Below are positions 26,463 through 36,753 of a stretch of DNA of 64,000 bases, one piece after another (the stretch's first letter is position 1; each line of letters opens with the position of its first letter). The notes under the pieces were generated by a model that was given only the letters and a program-made list of their open reading frames with translations, was not told where the DNA came from and did not search any database. The DNA comes from Streptomyces lucensis JCM 4490 (GTDB lineage Bacteria > Actinomycetota > Actinomycetes > Streptomycetales > Streptomycetaceae), in the NCBI RefSeq assembly GCF_014650035.1, contig NZ_BMUE01000007.1:248001-312000 (forward strand), read 5' to 3'. A program made the translations under genes and the position numbers.

Positions 26463-26810
26463 TCACACGGCGGGCCACTGCGCAGTCCGCCGTCTCGCCG
26501 CGGTCCCGCTCGACAGTGTTCTCACTGACGGCGGTGACGATCTCCTCCACGAAGCAGAAGGGGCAGCCCCGCTCCAGCCGCGCAGCCATGACGGCAGTCT
26601 TTTGCCTCGCGTCGGGACAGTGACGAATCCGGTGCTCGAGACCCCCGCCGTGGTCGACTCGGGGCCGTCCGGTCCGCACACCCCGAGCACACGCTGCCGC
26701 GTCTGCTGCTCCTCGGCCACCGGGATGGAGGGGACCACGGTCGGTACTACGGTGGCCACGACCGCACCCACTACGCAGAAGCCGGCGATCACCCAAGCGA
26801 CGACCGCCAT
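26463..26810 (-). CDS. possible small membrane-anchored protein
   Basis: The ATG frame starts MAVVAWVIAGFCVVGAVVAT then VPTVVPSIPVAEEQQTRQRV, a plausible membrane anchor with a polar tail. Third positions are GC-rich over the first 60 codons, then look random, so the gene may be frameshifted near 26630. Family unknown. Between 26300 and 27009 nothing else is supported. Confidence 0.3.
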   Translation of the reverse strand: MAVVAWVIAGFCVVGAVVATVVPTVVPSIPVAEEQQTRQRVLGVCGPDGPESTTAGVSSTGFVTVPTRGKRLPSWLRGWSGAAPSASWRRSSPPSVRTLSSGTAARRRTAQWPAV

Positions 26811-27009
26811 CCAGCCGGGGTCCAGCGCTCGCGGCGAAGGTGCCGACCCCAGCCCGCATCCCCAGGCTCAACCGGTCCCGTCACAGGGGCGGGTCGTGTC
26901 GCAAGATGCGCAGCAAGTCCCACAGTGCCAACGCGGGAGACACCAGCACGGCGCCGTAAGCGGGGTTCACTGCCACCTCACCCGGCTTTGCCCGTGGGCC
27001 CCGGCGCCG

Positions 27010-27711
27010 TCATGAGGACCAAGGGATCTCGCCGTGGCGGGAGACGAAGCGTCCGGTGCCGGCACTGGACCCCTCGGTGGCGAGGGCGACGATCGCGTCC
27101 GTGCCCTCGGTGACGGTTTGGGGACCGCTGTGACCGTTGAGGTCAGTCGCGGTGTAGCCGGGGTCGGCGGCGTTGACGCGAATGCCTTTGAGTGCCTTGG
27201 CGTACTGCGTGGTCAACATCGTCAGTGCCGCCTTCGAGGAGGTGTATAGGGGCGCAACTACGTGTGACTCGGGTCGGCTTGGATCGTGGGTGAGGGCGAG
27301 GGAACCCATACCGCTGCTGACGTTGACGATCAGGGGGTCATCCGAGCGGCGCAGCAACGGCAAGAACGCTGTCGTGGTGCGGACGACCCCGATGACGTTG
27401 ACGTCGAAAATGGCGCGGGCGTCGGCGGCGGTGAGGTCGCTGGGGTCGCCGACGGGTCCGTGGACACCGGCGTTGTTGATCAGGACGTCGATGCTCCCCT
27501 CTTGTTCGGCGACGTTCGCGGCCGCGGCGGCCACAGACGCGTCGTCGGTCACGTCGATGGGGACATAGCGTGCGCAGAGCGCGGCGGCAGCCTCCTCGCC
27601 CTGCTCGCGGTTGCGGGCTCCGACGAGCACGGTGTGGCCGCACTCGATCAGGCGGCGGGCAGTCTCACGGCCGAGACCCTTGTTGGCTCCGGTGATGAAG
27701 GTGATGGTCAT
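27010..27711 (-). CDS. SDR-family oxidoreductase (carbonyl reductase-like)
   Basis: 233 aa from ATG 27711. Cofactor motif TFITGANKGLGRETARRLIE, NNAGVHGPVGDPSDL, VNVSSGMGSLA (Ser), YTSSKAALTML (Tyr/Lys) and NAADPGYTATDLNGHSGPQT. Such SDRs are commonly divergent from an XRE/MmyB-type regulator, as here. The longer start at 27798 would cross the shared promoter and is rejected. Confidence 0.9.
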   Translation of the reverse strand: MTITFITGANKGLGRETARRLIECGHTVLVGARNREQGEEAAAALCARYVPIDVTDDASVAAAAANVAEQEGSIDVLINNAGVHGPVGDPSDLTAADARAIFDVNVIGVVRTTTAFLPLLRRSDDPLIVNVSSGMGSLALTHDPSRPESHVVAPLYTSSKAALTMLTTQYAKALKGIRVNAADPGYTATDLNGHSGPQTVTEGTDAIVALATEGSSAGTGRFVSRHGEIPWSS

Positions 27712-27825
27712 GCGACCGATATTGATCCCGGCGAGGGAGGCAGGCCAGGGACGCTTCGACGGTAGGAAGACAAGTACCACCCTCGCGTACCCCTGCACCT
27801 TCGGGAATGCAGGAGGATAGAGACC

Positions 27826-28692
27826 ATGTCGACGACACCCGGTATCGGACTCGGCGTGATGATCCGCACATGGCGGGACCGGCTGCCTCCGTCGGCCGCC
27901 GGGCTGCCGGCGGCCCGCGGGCGCCGGGCGGCCGGGCTGCGGCGCGAGGAATTGGCTGACCTGGCTGGAGTATCGGTCGACTACATCGTGCGCCTGGAAC
28001 AGGGCCGGGCCACGACACCCTCAGCGTCGGTGGTGGCGTCCCTGGCGCGCGCCCTGCAACTGTCCACCGCCGAGCGGGACCATCTGTACCTGCTGGCCCT
28101 ACTCGCACCGCCGGTGGTCGGCGCGATCTCTGACCATGTCCCGCCCGGTGTCCAGCGGGTGCTCGCCCGCCTCGGGGATGTGGCAGTCGCCGTGTTCGCG
28201 GCGGACTGGCAACTGGTGTGGTGGAATCGTGGGTGGGCTGCGCTGCTGGGTGACCCCTCCGCCTCGCCACCGCGGCTGCGCAACTTCGCCCGCGACAGGT
28301 TCCCAGTGAACGCCGGCTCCGCCCACCTCGCGCTGTGGCCGGTGACTGAGGCGGACCGCGATGCCACCGACGCCGCCGTCGTCTCCGATCTTCGACGCGC
28401 CACCGGCCGCTTCCCCCTGGACAGCCGCTTGGCCGCGCTGATCCGCGATCTGAACGCGGGCAGCAGGAGGTTCGCCGAGCTATGGGCGACCGGCGAGGTG
28501 GCCGCGCACCGCGAAGACCACAAGATCATCGACCACCCGTCAGTGGGCACGGTCATGGTGGACTGCGACGTGCTGACCGACGGCGATTCCGAGCTCAAGA
28601 TCGTCATCATGACCGCCGTGCCTGGCAGTGAGGACGAGACCAAGCTCCGGCTTACCGCCCTCGCCGGCTCATCGGCCACCACGCACAACTGA
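27826..28692 (+). CDS. XRE regulator with MmyB-like ligand-binding domain
   Basis: 288 aa. N-terminal HTH: GLRREELADLAGVSVDYIVR with LEQGRATTPSASVVASLARA. The C-terminal MmyB-type domain has FAADWQLVWWNRGWAALLGD, WATGEVAAHREDHKIIDHPS and GTVMVDCDVL. ATG has a good AGGAGG. It probably represses the divergent SDR and itself from the 114-base gap. These proteins bind fatty-acid-like ligands in related cases. Confidence 0.9.
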   Translation: MSTTPGIGLGVMIRTWRDRLPPSAAGLPAARGRRAAGLRREELADLAGVSVDYIVRLEQGRATTPSASVVASLARALQLSTAERDHLYLLALLAPPVVGAISDHVPPGVQRVLARLGDVAVAVFAADWQLVWWNRGWAALLGDPSASPPRLRNFARDRFPVNAGSAHLALWPVTEADRDATDAAVVSDLRRATGRFPLDSRLAALIRDLNAGSRRFAELWATGEVAAHREDHKIIDHPSVGTVMVDCDVLTDGDSELKIVIMTAVPGSEDETKLRLTALAGSSATTHN

Positions 28693-29009
28693 TCCGACGC
28701 AAGCGTCGATCGACCGCCTGCATATGCGCGGCGAGCGCCGAACCACGATGCTGACCTCTACCAGGAGACGGGTGCACCCCACCCGCCGCACCTGCGCACC
28801 GCACCAGGTGTGCGGCGGGCCCCATTGCACATCCTTTGGCCCAGAACCTGATCGGCGTGAGGGACCTGCTGTGTCAAGGAGGAATTACCAGGTGGCGGGC
28901 CCGGCCGCTGGTGGAGGCCCGCACTCTTGCTCCCGCTGGGCGCGGGGTGACGTCAGTCGGTCTTGTCAGCGAGCCGGTGGGGTGAGGGTGGTGCGGTCGA
29001 ACGGGCCGC

Positions 29010-29110
29010 CATGTGCGGCGGCAGCTCCTCGCCTCAGGCGCCCTGGACCGCACCCCCGAACGGGTCCAGTCCTTCCGCCTCGACGACGTCAACGACGCCA
29101 TCGCACATAC
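29010..29110 (+). pseudogene. C-terminal fragment of an MDR oxidoreductase
   Basis: The frame QLLASGALDRTPERVQSFRL then DDVNDAIAH matches the extreme C-terminus of alcohol dehydrogenase-like MDR proteins. Nothing of the catalytic domain remains. The surrounding 28693-29420 holds no other recognisable gene. Confidence 0.45.
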
Positions 29111-29429
29111 GAGATACACAACAGGGATAAAGCGTCATCAAACGGGTATAGCGGAGGGAGCCTGACGAGTGAGGCGACCGTTAGTTTCCGGATGGTGCAT
29201 CCCGTGCCGAAAATGCGGGCTTGGTCGTCTGCATCGGCCCGGCAGAGCATGACGGGCACTCTGTGCCGGCCTACGCCCGCGAGCCCTGCTGTCAGTACGT
29301 AGGGGAGTGCGTAGCGTTCCACCTCCGGGCGTGGGATCAACGCCCGGCCGGTTGACCTGTCCGTCCGTCGTTCCCCCGTGATGGACGGGCGGGGTCAGGG
29401 AGCCCCTGGCCATCCCCCCCCCCGGCCGG

Positions 29430-29960
29430 GGGCTTCCGTCTACACGGATGGCGTGCACGTGGTCTCCGACACCGCGTCCTGTCCGCTGCAGTGGCGCCTG
29501 TTCGTGCCCGAGGAGTAGGCGCACGATCCGGTTCGGCGGCGCAAGACGGGGATCCCTGAGGAGGTCGGTCACCGGGACAAGTGGCGCCTGGCGTTGGACA
29601 GCATCGATGAGCTGGCCGGATGGGTCCTGGTGCCGCCGGTGCTGGTGCCCGATGCCGGCTACGGACAGAACGCCGACTTCCGCGACGGCCTGAGCGAGAG
29701 GGGCATCGGATATGTCGTTGCGGTCCGTTCGGACGTGACCGTCCACGCGCACGACGCGCGGCCCACCGTCCCGGCGTAGTCCGGAAACGGCCGCAAGCCG
29801 CAGACCTGCTACCGCGACAAACCGTCTCCTGTGGCCGTGCTGGCGGCAGGCCAGGGGCGGCAGGCGTTCACCGAGGTGACCTGGCGGGAAGGCTCCCGCG
29901 GACCGATGCGCTCGCTTGGCACGCCTGGCCGGGGACAGCAGGTACCCCTGCGACCTAACC
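29430..29960 (+). pseudogene. IS701-family transposase remnant
   Basis: Forward frames give VHVVSDTASCPLQWRLFVPE, a TAG, KTGIPEEVGHRDKWRLALDS, VPDAGYGQNADFRDGLSERG, IGYVVAVRSDVTVHAHDARP, another TAG, then SPVAVLAAGQGRQAFTEVTW. Two stops and missing termini mark a dead central fragment. Confidence 0.8.
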
Positions 29961-30187
29961 CGTAGCTTGTGAATCATGGGCCGCCCGGCTCTGACAGGCG
30001 CACAGGCACCCACCCCGGTAACCGCCCTGAGGACCGTGAGTACCGGTAGCCGGTGGCGCCGTGCTCACCGCTCGCCCAGCCGCGGCGGCCGTTGCGGGCC
30101 CCGGACTCCATCCCGCCGGAGGATCCCCCAGTGTCCCCGGGTGTCGCACCCCAGCTCCTGCTGTACGGCCGTGGCGTGGGGGCGTCC

Positions 30188-30520
30188 TCACCGGACGGGA
30201 GGCGCGTCGGGGAGCAGGCGGGTGAGATCGAAGGTAGCCGGGTTCGTGTCGGCGGCCAGGAGCAGCAGTCGTAGCGGTTGCGGGCGCAGGCCCGTCACGG
30301 TCGTGCGGCGGTTGGAACGGTTGGGCGGGGCGGGGGCGAACAGGAGGTGGAGGCCGGCGACGTCCATGAAGGGTGTGTGGCTAAGGTCCCACAGCAGGTC
30401 GGTCACGTATGCCGGGAGCGCGTCGGCCGTGGAACGCAGCGGAGGCAGGGTGGTGAAATCGATGTCGCCGCGCAGGGCGATGCGCGCAGTGGTGCCGTCG
30501 ATGGTGGTGGTGATGTTCAT
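30188..30520 (-). CDS. STAS-domain protein lacking the phosphorylatable serine
   Basis: 110 aa anti-sigma-antagonist-like protein: ITTTIDGTTARIALRGDIDF, LLWDLSHTPFMDVAGLHLLF. In SpoIIAA/RsbV proteins the helix cap reads D-S-S-G with the second Ser phosphorylated. Here it is D-V-A-G, so phospho-regulation should be lost. ATG at 30520 follows AAAGGGGG. It lies near SpoIIE-type phosphatase genes, its expected partners, but in the opposite direction. Confidence 0.8.
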   Translation of the reverse strand: MNITTTIDGTTARIALRGDIDFTTLPPLRSTADALPAYVTDLLWDLSHTPFMDVAGLHLLFAPAPPNRSNRRTTVTGLRPQPLRLLLLAADTNPATFDLTRLLPDAPPVR

Positions 30521-31667
30521 GCTGGGCGCGCCCCCTTTCGGGGGTTGAGGAGCCCACAGACGAAGCACCCCCGAAGGGGTCTACGACGATGGCGGGGGTC
30601 GGGTGCCCGGGAGGGGGGCAACGCCCGGTTCCCCAAAAGGCCGGCACCCCCGAGGGGGGCGTCGGCCGGTCTCGTTGTCCCTCCACCGTCGCACACTCGC
30701 GCGCATACCCGCTATGCCCCGCGGGGAGGACGCTCCGTGAAGCCGCGCAGCTTGCGGAGTGGATCGTCTGCCAGAGCGATCGGCTTCCCGGATCCCGCTC
30801 GCCGGGGCCACGGTTTGGCCCACCGCGCGCCACCACGGAGCCACGTCCTCATCCCGCGGCGAGGGGGTTGCCGCTGCACGGGAGGGAACTCGTCAGGTGC
30901 CGCATGAGGGGGCGTCGGGAAATCCAGGCCGCACGGGTATGGCTACGACCGTGCCGCCGTTCGATGCCTGCCCACCACCTGGTCCCGGGTGGCCGCCAAG
31001 GCCACTGCCTGAGCGGCGCTGCGCTGCGCGGGGCCGGGCGCGTGCCCAGCCCGGGGTGTCGCCCGTGGGGCCTCGGCCGGAACGCCTCTCGGCCCGGCGT
31101 GTACGGCGGCGTCGTAGCGGGCCTATCAATCACTCCGGCCGAACCACCTTGGGGACCGACGCCCTATGAGGCACCGCGGCTTCTTCATCGTCCACCGCCC
31201 TCGCCCCTCTGCGTATGGCCCTTCGCGTTGTGTGTCTGCATCGCTGGGCGCAGTTAAATCGATCTTGAAGAAACAGAGGGGAAGCTCAAGGGCGAGGACG
31301 GCCTACTCACGGCTACCCGGCCCGCCTTGGCCATTGATCGGCCGAGGCGGCTCGTCTGTGGTGGCGGTGAGGGCGCGGTGCAGCGATGCGCAGCCGACGG
31401 CGGCCGTCAGCGGAAGGGCGAAGTGGCCGCTGAGCGGTCCGGACAGGGCTGTGCCGCCGGCCAGGCCGAGACGGAGCGCGCTGGACATCCAGCCGCCCGG
31501 CTCGGTCGACGTGCCCGGCGGGGTGAACGCGGTGACGGTCAGGCTGGCGACTCGACACGTCGCTGCGCCCGGCGGCTTCCGCCTTGGGCCGTCGGGGGGT
31601 CGCAGGGGCGCGCAGTTCCATAGCAGCGACACGGCGGCGAAGGTGCAACGAGGGAGGGACGGCGATT
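30521..31667. other. 1.1 kb without a recognisable gene
   Basis: Short hairpins (CCCCCTTTCGGGGG and CCCCGAAGGGG type) lie just upstream of the STAS gene. The remaining frames are long only because of GC bias and match nothing I know. A short AT-richer patch is at 31245-31275. Confidence 0.45.
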
Positions 31668-32130
31668 GACTGGCGGGCTTTCGCACAGAATGGCGACCAT
31701 GGCACGCGATCTGCTGGCGCAGGACTCGGTCCCGGCCACGTTGGAGAGGATCACCGCCTCCGGAGAATGGGCGTAGCAGCCCTCGACGAGCTCGGTCAGG
31801 CCGAATCCCTCACCCCGACTGATCAGGTCGTTATTGACAGCGACCAGCTCCAAGAACACCCGCAGGAAGGCCCCTGCTTAGACGCCGCCCACAACCACCT
31901 CGGCGAGCGGGTGTTCCGCATCACCGACTTTACCGCCCAGGCCCAGCGCTGGCCCGCCTACCCACCCACCGCCCGGAAGCTCGGGCTGGGCAGCAAGATG
32001 GGCTCCTGCTCTACACCGACGACGAAGACCTCGGCGCCTCAACCTCTACTCCCGCAAGACCACCATCGCCACCCGCCACACCATCGGCGAAGCCATGGGC
32101 ATCCTCATGGGCGCGTGCGGGCTCGCAAAT
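31668..32130 (+). pseudogene. GAF-ANTAR regulator, degraded
   Basis: Pieces in different frames: MATMARDLLAQDSVPATLER; then ESLTPTDQVVIDSDQLQEHP, QEGPCLDAAHN and FRITDFTAQAQRWPAYPPTA; then ATRHTIGEAMGILMGA, the start of the ANTAR RNA-binding domain. The central GAF is frameshifted and the ANTAR domain is cut off. Such proteins act as antiterminators. This one is dead. Confidence 0.8.
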
Positions 32131-32238
32131 GCTGGCATATACCATTGATCTCACACGCCGGATGCAGTTTCTGTCTACCTCTGTCGGACGGACGGGTCGA
32201 TGCAGAGCACTGGCCCGGGAGGCGTCGGCTAGTCAGAG

Positions 32239-34299
32239 TTGAGCATGGTCATGCAGGACACGAGTTCGGGCGGCGGCGCCCCTGCTCCCGGCCGGCCGGC
32301 CGTTGGCCGCGCCGGGGTGTTCCAGGAGCTGTTGCCCATGGCGGTATGGGCGGCCGATCACCAGGGGCGTGTGTGGCTGTGGGAGCTGGCGGCACAGGAC
32401 CTGCTGGGCTGGAGGCCGGAGCAGATCATCGGCCAGGACGGGCTGCCGCTGCTGGTCCCGGAATGCAACCTGGAACTAGCCGGTGAATTGACGGCCCGGT
32501 CCCGGGCCGGAGAGGCGGTGGTAGGGGCATACCCAGTGCGGCACCGGGATGGGCACACGGTCGAGATGGAGATGTGGATATCCCCGATCGCCGATCCCAC
32601 CGGGCAGCCCGGCACGCTGGTCATTGCCGCCGAGACCTCGTCCGTGGGGCGCATGAGGGATTCGCTGGCTGCCTTGGAGGGGCTGTTCACTCAGTCACCG
32701 ATCGGCCTGGCCCTGCTCGACCGGGAGCTGCGCTATGTGCGGGTCAACGATGCCCTTGCCGCCATGAACGGCCAGCCCGCCGCCGCGCATGTGGGTAAGC
32801 GAATCGGCGAGGTGGTCCCGGGGATAGACCCCTCATTGGTGGAGTCGCTGATGCGGCAGGTGCTCCAGACGAGGCATGCCGTGCTTGACCGCCGCACCGG
32901 CCGCACCCCGGCCACCCCCGAGCAGGACCGGGTCTGGTCGTCCTCCTACGCCCCGCTGACCAGCGGCAACGGCGAAGCACTCGGGGTGATCGCCTCAGTC
33001 ATCGATATCACCGAGGGGCAGGCCGATCACCTGCGGGTCGAGCGGGCACGTCAACGGTTCGCGCTTCTGGCCGAGGCCGGAGCGCGCATCGGCACCACCC
33101 TGGACCTGCGGCAGGCTGCCAGCGGCCTGGTACAGATGCTCGTGCCTCAACTCGCCGACACCGCTCAGGTGATGCTGCTGGAGGAAGTGCTCGCCCCGGA
33201 CGATGTGGGCGCTTCCACCCACGACCTGCTGCACTGCCTGGCCACCACGAAACCCGCCCTCGCCCCGTCGGGGCGCCCTCCTGCGGAGGTGACGTATCGC
33301 ATCACACCCGGATCGGTGCATGCCACGGTCCTGGCCGAACGGCACTCCCGGACCGTGCCCCTGCCGCTGCCAGTCCTGAACGCTGTCACCCCCGATTCAC
33401 CGGCTGCGGGGCTTTTCGGCCACAGCGCTCCGGGCATCGCGCGGGTCATCCCGCTGACCGCCCGGGGCAAGGTGCTCGGCCTGGTGATCGCCACCCGCAC
33501 TCGCAATGAGCAGTTCGACGAACAGGACACCGTGCTCGTCGACGAGTTGGTCGCCCGGGCGGCACTGAACATCGACAACGCCCGCCTCTACGCCGGCCGC
33601 CACCAAGCGGCTCTCACCCTGCAACGCAGCCTGATCAAACCGCTTCCCACGGTGCCGGGGCTGGAACTGGCCACCGGCTACCTGCCCGCCAGCAGCGAGA
33701 ACGAAGTGGGCGGGGACTGGATCGACGTCCTCACCCTTCCCGACGGCAGGACCGGCCTGATCATCGGCGACGTCATGGGACATGGTATCCGGGCCGCAGC
33801 CGTCATGGGCCAGCTGCGCACCGTGGCCCGCACCCTGGCCTACCAGAACCTCCCACCAGACCGTTTGCTGCACTACCTGGACATCGCAGTGGCCGACCTG
33901 GGCGAGAGTGAACTGGCCACCTGCGCCTACGCCGTCTACGACCGGACCACCTCCAGCTGCCTGATCACCCGTGCCGGGCACCCCCCGCCCCTCCTGGCCG
34001 ACCCGAACGGCACCATCCAGTTCCTCGAGAAAACCTGCGGCGTACCACTGGGCGTACCGCGCGATGCTTCCTTTGAGACCGAACACGTCGTGCTCCCACC
34101 CGGCAGCATCCTCGTCCTCTACACCGACGGCCTCATCGAGAGCCACGACCACGACGTGGACCACGGCATGCATCAACTAGCCCACTTCCTAAGCGAGCCC
34201 AGCCAGACCCTGCAGGAGACCCGCGACCGCCTCCTGAAGCACCTATTGCCCACGTCACCCCAGGACGACGTCGCGGTGCTCCTGGCCCGGCCACGGTGA
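32239..34299 (+). CDS. PAS-PAS-GAF-SpoIIE (PP2C-type) phosphatase
   Basis: About 686 aa. PAS 1 is near residues 30-135 (MAVWAADHQGRVWLWELAAQ), PAS 2 near 145-265 (FTQSPIGLALLDRELRYVRV), GAF near 275-445 and the SpoIIE phosphatase domain near 465-684. Metal-binding motifs: ENEVGGDWIDV, IIGDVMGHGIRAAAVMG, RAGHPPPLL, LYTDGLIE, PQDDVAVLLA. The usual VGGDWYDV has Ile for Tyr. The TTG at 32239 is followed by ATGs at 32245 and 32251. Expected to dephosphorylate STAS proteins in a partner-switching stress or developmental cascade. Confidence 0.92.
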   Translation: MSMVMQDTSSGGGAPAPGRPAVGRAGVFQELLPMAVWAADHQGRVWLWELAAQDLLGWRPEQIIGQDGLPLLVPECNLELAGELTARSRAGEAVVGAYPVRHRDGHTVEMEMWISPIADPTGQPGTLVIAAETSSVGRMRDSLAALEGLFTQSPIGLALLDRELRYVRVNDALAAMNGQPAAAHVGKRIGEVVPGIDPSLVESLMRQVLQTRHAVLDRRTGRTPATPEQDRVWSSSYAPLTSGNGEALGVIASVIDITEGQADHLRVERARQRFALLAEAGARIGTTLDLRQAASGLVQMLVPQLADTAQVMLLEEVLAPDDVGASTHDLLHCLATTKPALAPSGRPPAEVTYRITPGSVHATVLAERHSRTVPLPLPVLNAVTPDSPAAGLFGHSAPGIARVIPLTARGKVLGLVIATRTRNEQFDEQDTVLVDELVARAALNIDNARLYAGRHQAALTLQRSLIKPLPTVPGLELATGYLPASSENEVGGDWIDVLTLPDGRTGLIIGDVMGHGIRAAAVMGQLRTVARTLAYQNLPPDRLLHYLDIAVADLGESELATCAYAVYDRTTSSCLITRAGHPPPLLADPNGTIQFLEKTCGVPLGVPRDASFETEHVVLPPGSILVLYTDGLIESHDHDVDHGMHQLAHFLSEPSQTLQETRDRLLKHLLPTSPQDDVAVLLARPR

Positions 34300-34769
34300 T
34301 ATTTACCGACCGGCTCCCGCCTGCCCGCGAAGCCCTCGAAGACGCCACGACGATGTCCAACTGCGCAGACGCAACGCAGCGGGCCCGGAAGATCGGTTCC
34401 TGCGGGCCCGGCTGCGCTCAGTCCAGGCGCGGTCCCTGAACCATTCGCCACAGCAGCACAGCCCTCTTTCCAAGGCGCCATGGGCTGCGCCCATCCACCG
34501 GGGCTCGGCGCAGCACGCCCGGGAGACTTCGGCGATCCCGCTGTCCTGCGTCCAAGAGGGCTCCCGGACGTGGGCGCGGCGGTACGGTCCGTCGGTTGCC
34601 TACCGCCGCATCTTCACAGCCGCAGGGATCGGGGCGGTTCACCGGGCGTGGCCCCTGGCGCCAATGCAGGGCTCGGAGATTTCGACGGCGCTTCTGGACG
34701 CGCTGGCTATGCCGCGGGACGGCGTGCGCCGAAGCTTGGGACCCGCAGCCGTCCGGTGCCGGCGCCGCC
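34300..34769. other. intergenic, no gene recognised
   Basis: Between the intact phosphatase and the reverse-strand phosphatase pseudogene. Open frames are GC-bias artefacts without a start signal. Confidence 0.4.
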
Positions 34770-35375
34770 TGCTGGGTGGAGGGCGGGTCAGGCTGGCGGG
34801 GGAAAGCGGACGGCGAGCAGCGCTCGTTCGTCGGGAACGCCGCCTCGGGCTGGTGATGAAGGAACCGGTCGCACAGCTCGGCCGTGCCCAGACCTCTGAT
34901 GGTGCGCGCGCACGTGGTCAGCCGTTGCATTCCTACGGCGAAGTCTTCGCGACGGCGCTCGATCAGCCCGTCGGTGTACAGCAGCAGGGCGTCGTTCGCG
35001 GTCACGGTGAGGTCGGCCTGTCGGTAGCAGACGTTGCGGAACGGGGCCTGACGGTGGTGAGGTGGCGTCGTCGTGGTAGGCGCTGGTGCCATCTGAGTAG
35101 CGGTGGCGGATGGCCGGCTCTGGCGTAGGTCAGAGCGCCGGTGCGGCGGTCGAAGACCAGGTAGCAGGCGGTGGCCATGCGGTTCAGATGGTAGCGGCCC
35201 AGGAAGGTGTTGAGCTCGTCCAGGGCGGCGGCGGGGTCGGTGCCGCAGCGCGGCACGATGTTGCGCAGGGCGGCGGTGAGCTGGGCCAGGACGGTCGCTT
35301 CGGGCAGTCCGTGGCTGGCGACGTCGCCGATGCCCAGGCCGATGTGATCGGCGTCCACGTCGTAGACGGAGCCAG
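34770..35375 (-). pseudogene. SpoIIE-type phosphatase domain, degraded
   Basis: Reverse frames: VDADHIGLGIGDVASHGLPE, ATVLAQLTAALRNIVPRCGT, MATACYLVFDRRTGALTYAR and AGHPPPLLRW. After a frameshift: FRNVCYRQADLTVTANDALL and LYTDGLIERRREDFAVGMQR. The N-terminal sensory part and the terminal DDIALLL motif are missing. It is a separate homologue, not a copy of the neighbour at 32239. Confidence 0.8.
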
Positions 35376-35925
35376 ATGCGTACGCGGCTGGCCCTGCTGT
35401 GCGTGCAGGTGTACTGCCCGGATGACCCTCTGCCGTTGCCCACCTGGTCAAAGGATCCGCCTCGCCGCACCGTCTCCAGCGCAGCGCAACCCACGAACCG
35501 CGCACCACCGCCAGGTCCACAAGGTGCATTTGGTTCCACTTGAAGTCCCACGTCAAACCATCGGCTTCGGGGTGTTCACCGTGGCTTTCGGGGGTGGATG
35601 GCCTACCGGGGAAGCGTGCAGGACCGGCGGCTACGAGCGATGTGGGCCGCCCTGGCCGACGAAGGCCCCGCAGGGCGGGCCGGGTAAACACCCGGCCCGG
35701 GTACGGCCCGGGGGCGAATAGACGGCGGACATGACCTTCGCTCCCGTCAGGGCACCGGTCAGGGAGCAGTACGCCATCGCCGATGCCACCGCTCAGGCGG
35801 CCGCGGATACGCCCGGCCCGGGACATGGCGCTGACCACGGTCGCCAGCCTGACCGCCGGTGTCGTGCGGGGTGCCGGTGGCTTTCATAGGCTGGTGGTGC
35901 TCGGGGTGAGTGCGAGAGGTGTGTC

Positions 35926-36609
35926 ATGCCCCGAACGATCTGGTCCGGCGCCATCAGCTTTGGCCTGGTCACGGTGCCGATCAACGTGGTCAGCGCCACC
36001 GAGGACCACAGCATCCGGTTCCACCAGTACCACCTGCCCGACCAGGGCAGGGTCCGCTACCGCAGAGTGTGTGAGCTGGAGGACCGCGAGGTCTCGCAGG
36101 ACGAGATCGGCAAGGGCTACGAGGTGACCAAGACGCAAGTCATCCCGATCACCGACGAGGACCTGAGCAACCTGCCCCTGCCCACCGCGAAGGCGATCGA
36201 GATCGACGCCTTCGTACCGCTGGAATCGGTCGACCCGATCCGGATCGCCGAGGGCTACTACCTCCAGCCCGCCGGCCAGGTCGCCGCGCTCTGCTTGGAT
36301 CGGCCCATGACTTCTATCGGCACACCGGACGAGACGCAAGAGAAAGCAGAGCTTGCGGTTTGGTTCGGCGGAGCTTCCTTGGTGTGCTGGTTCTGCTGTC
36401 CGTTCTGGATACTGGTCAGCTTCGTCGCGCTGCCTCTGGCGATCGTCGGCTTGGTACGGGCCTTCGTCGAGTACCGAGCATCAAAGTCGGGGCGAGCGAA
36501 CAGGACGCGAGCTGCAGTGGGCGGCGCGTTGTCCCTCTTGGGGGCGGCAGCGGCGATCGCCTACATGATCTTTCTGGCCACCCATCCTGATCTTCCGGTC
36601 CAGGGGTAG
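35926..36609 (+). CDS. Ku N-terminal fragment fused in frame to a small membrane protein
   Basis: 227 aa open frame. Residues 1-121 are the start of bacterial Ku (MPRTIWSGAISFGLVTVPIN, EGYYLQPAGQVAA), cut before the DNA-encircling core. From about residue 122 (LCLDRPMTSIGTPDETQEKA) the sequence is a different two- to three-segment membrane protein (SLVCWFCCPFWILVSFVALP, GGALSLLGAAAAIAYMIFLA). ATG at 36307 may be the membrane protein's own start (101 aa), in which case the Ku part is a fossil leader in frame. No ligD is nearby. Confidence 0.8.
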   Translation: MPRTIWSGAISFGLVTVPINVVSATEDHSIRFHQYHLPDQGRVRYRRVCELEDREVSQDEIGKGYEVTKTQVIPITDEDLSNLPLPTAKAIEIDAFVPLESVDPIRIAEGYYLQPAGQVAALCLDRPMTSIGTPDETQEKAELAVWFGGASLVCWFCCPFWILVSFVALPLAIVGLVRAFVEYRASKSGRANRTRAAVGGALSLLGAAAAIAYMIFLATHPDLPVQG

Positions 36610-36753
36610 CCCGCCTCGTCGGTGGCCCGCGTGGTGCGGGTCAGGCGAACGAACAGCCCCACGCTTTAAGACGTCATCTCATTTGGCGCGTGAACATAGG
36701 GCTCAGACTGCTGTGGTTCGTATCTGACGTGCAGGCTGGGCCATACTCCATGA

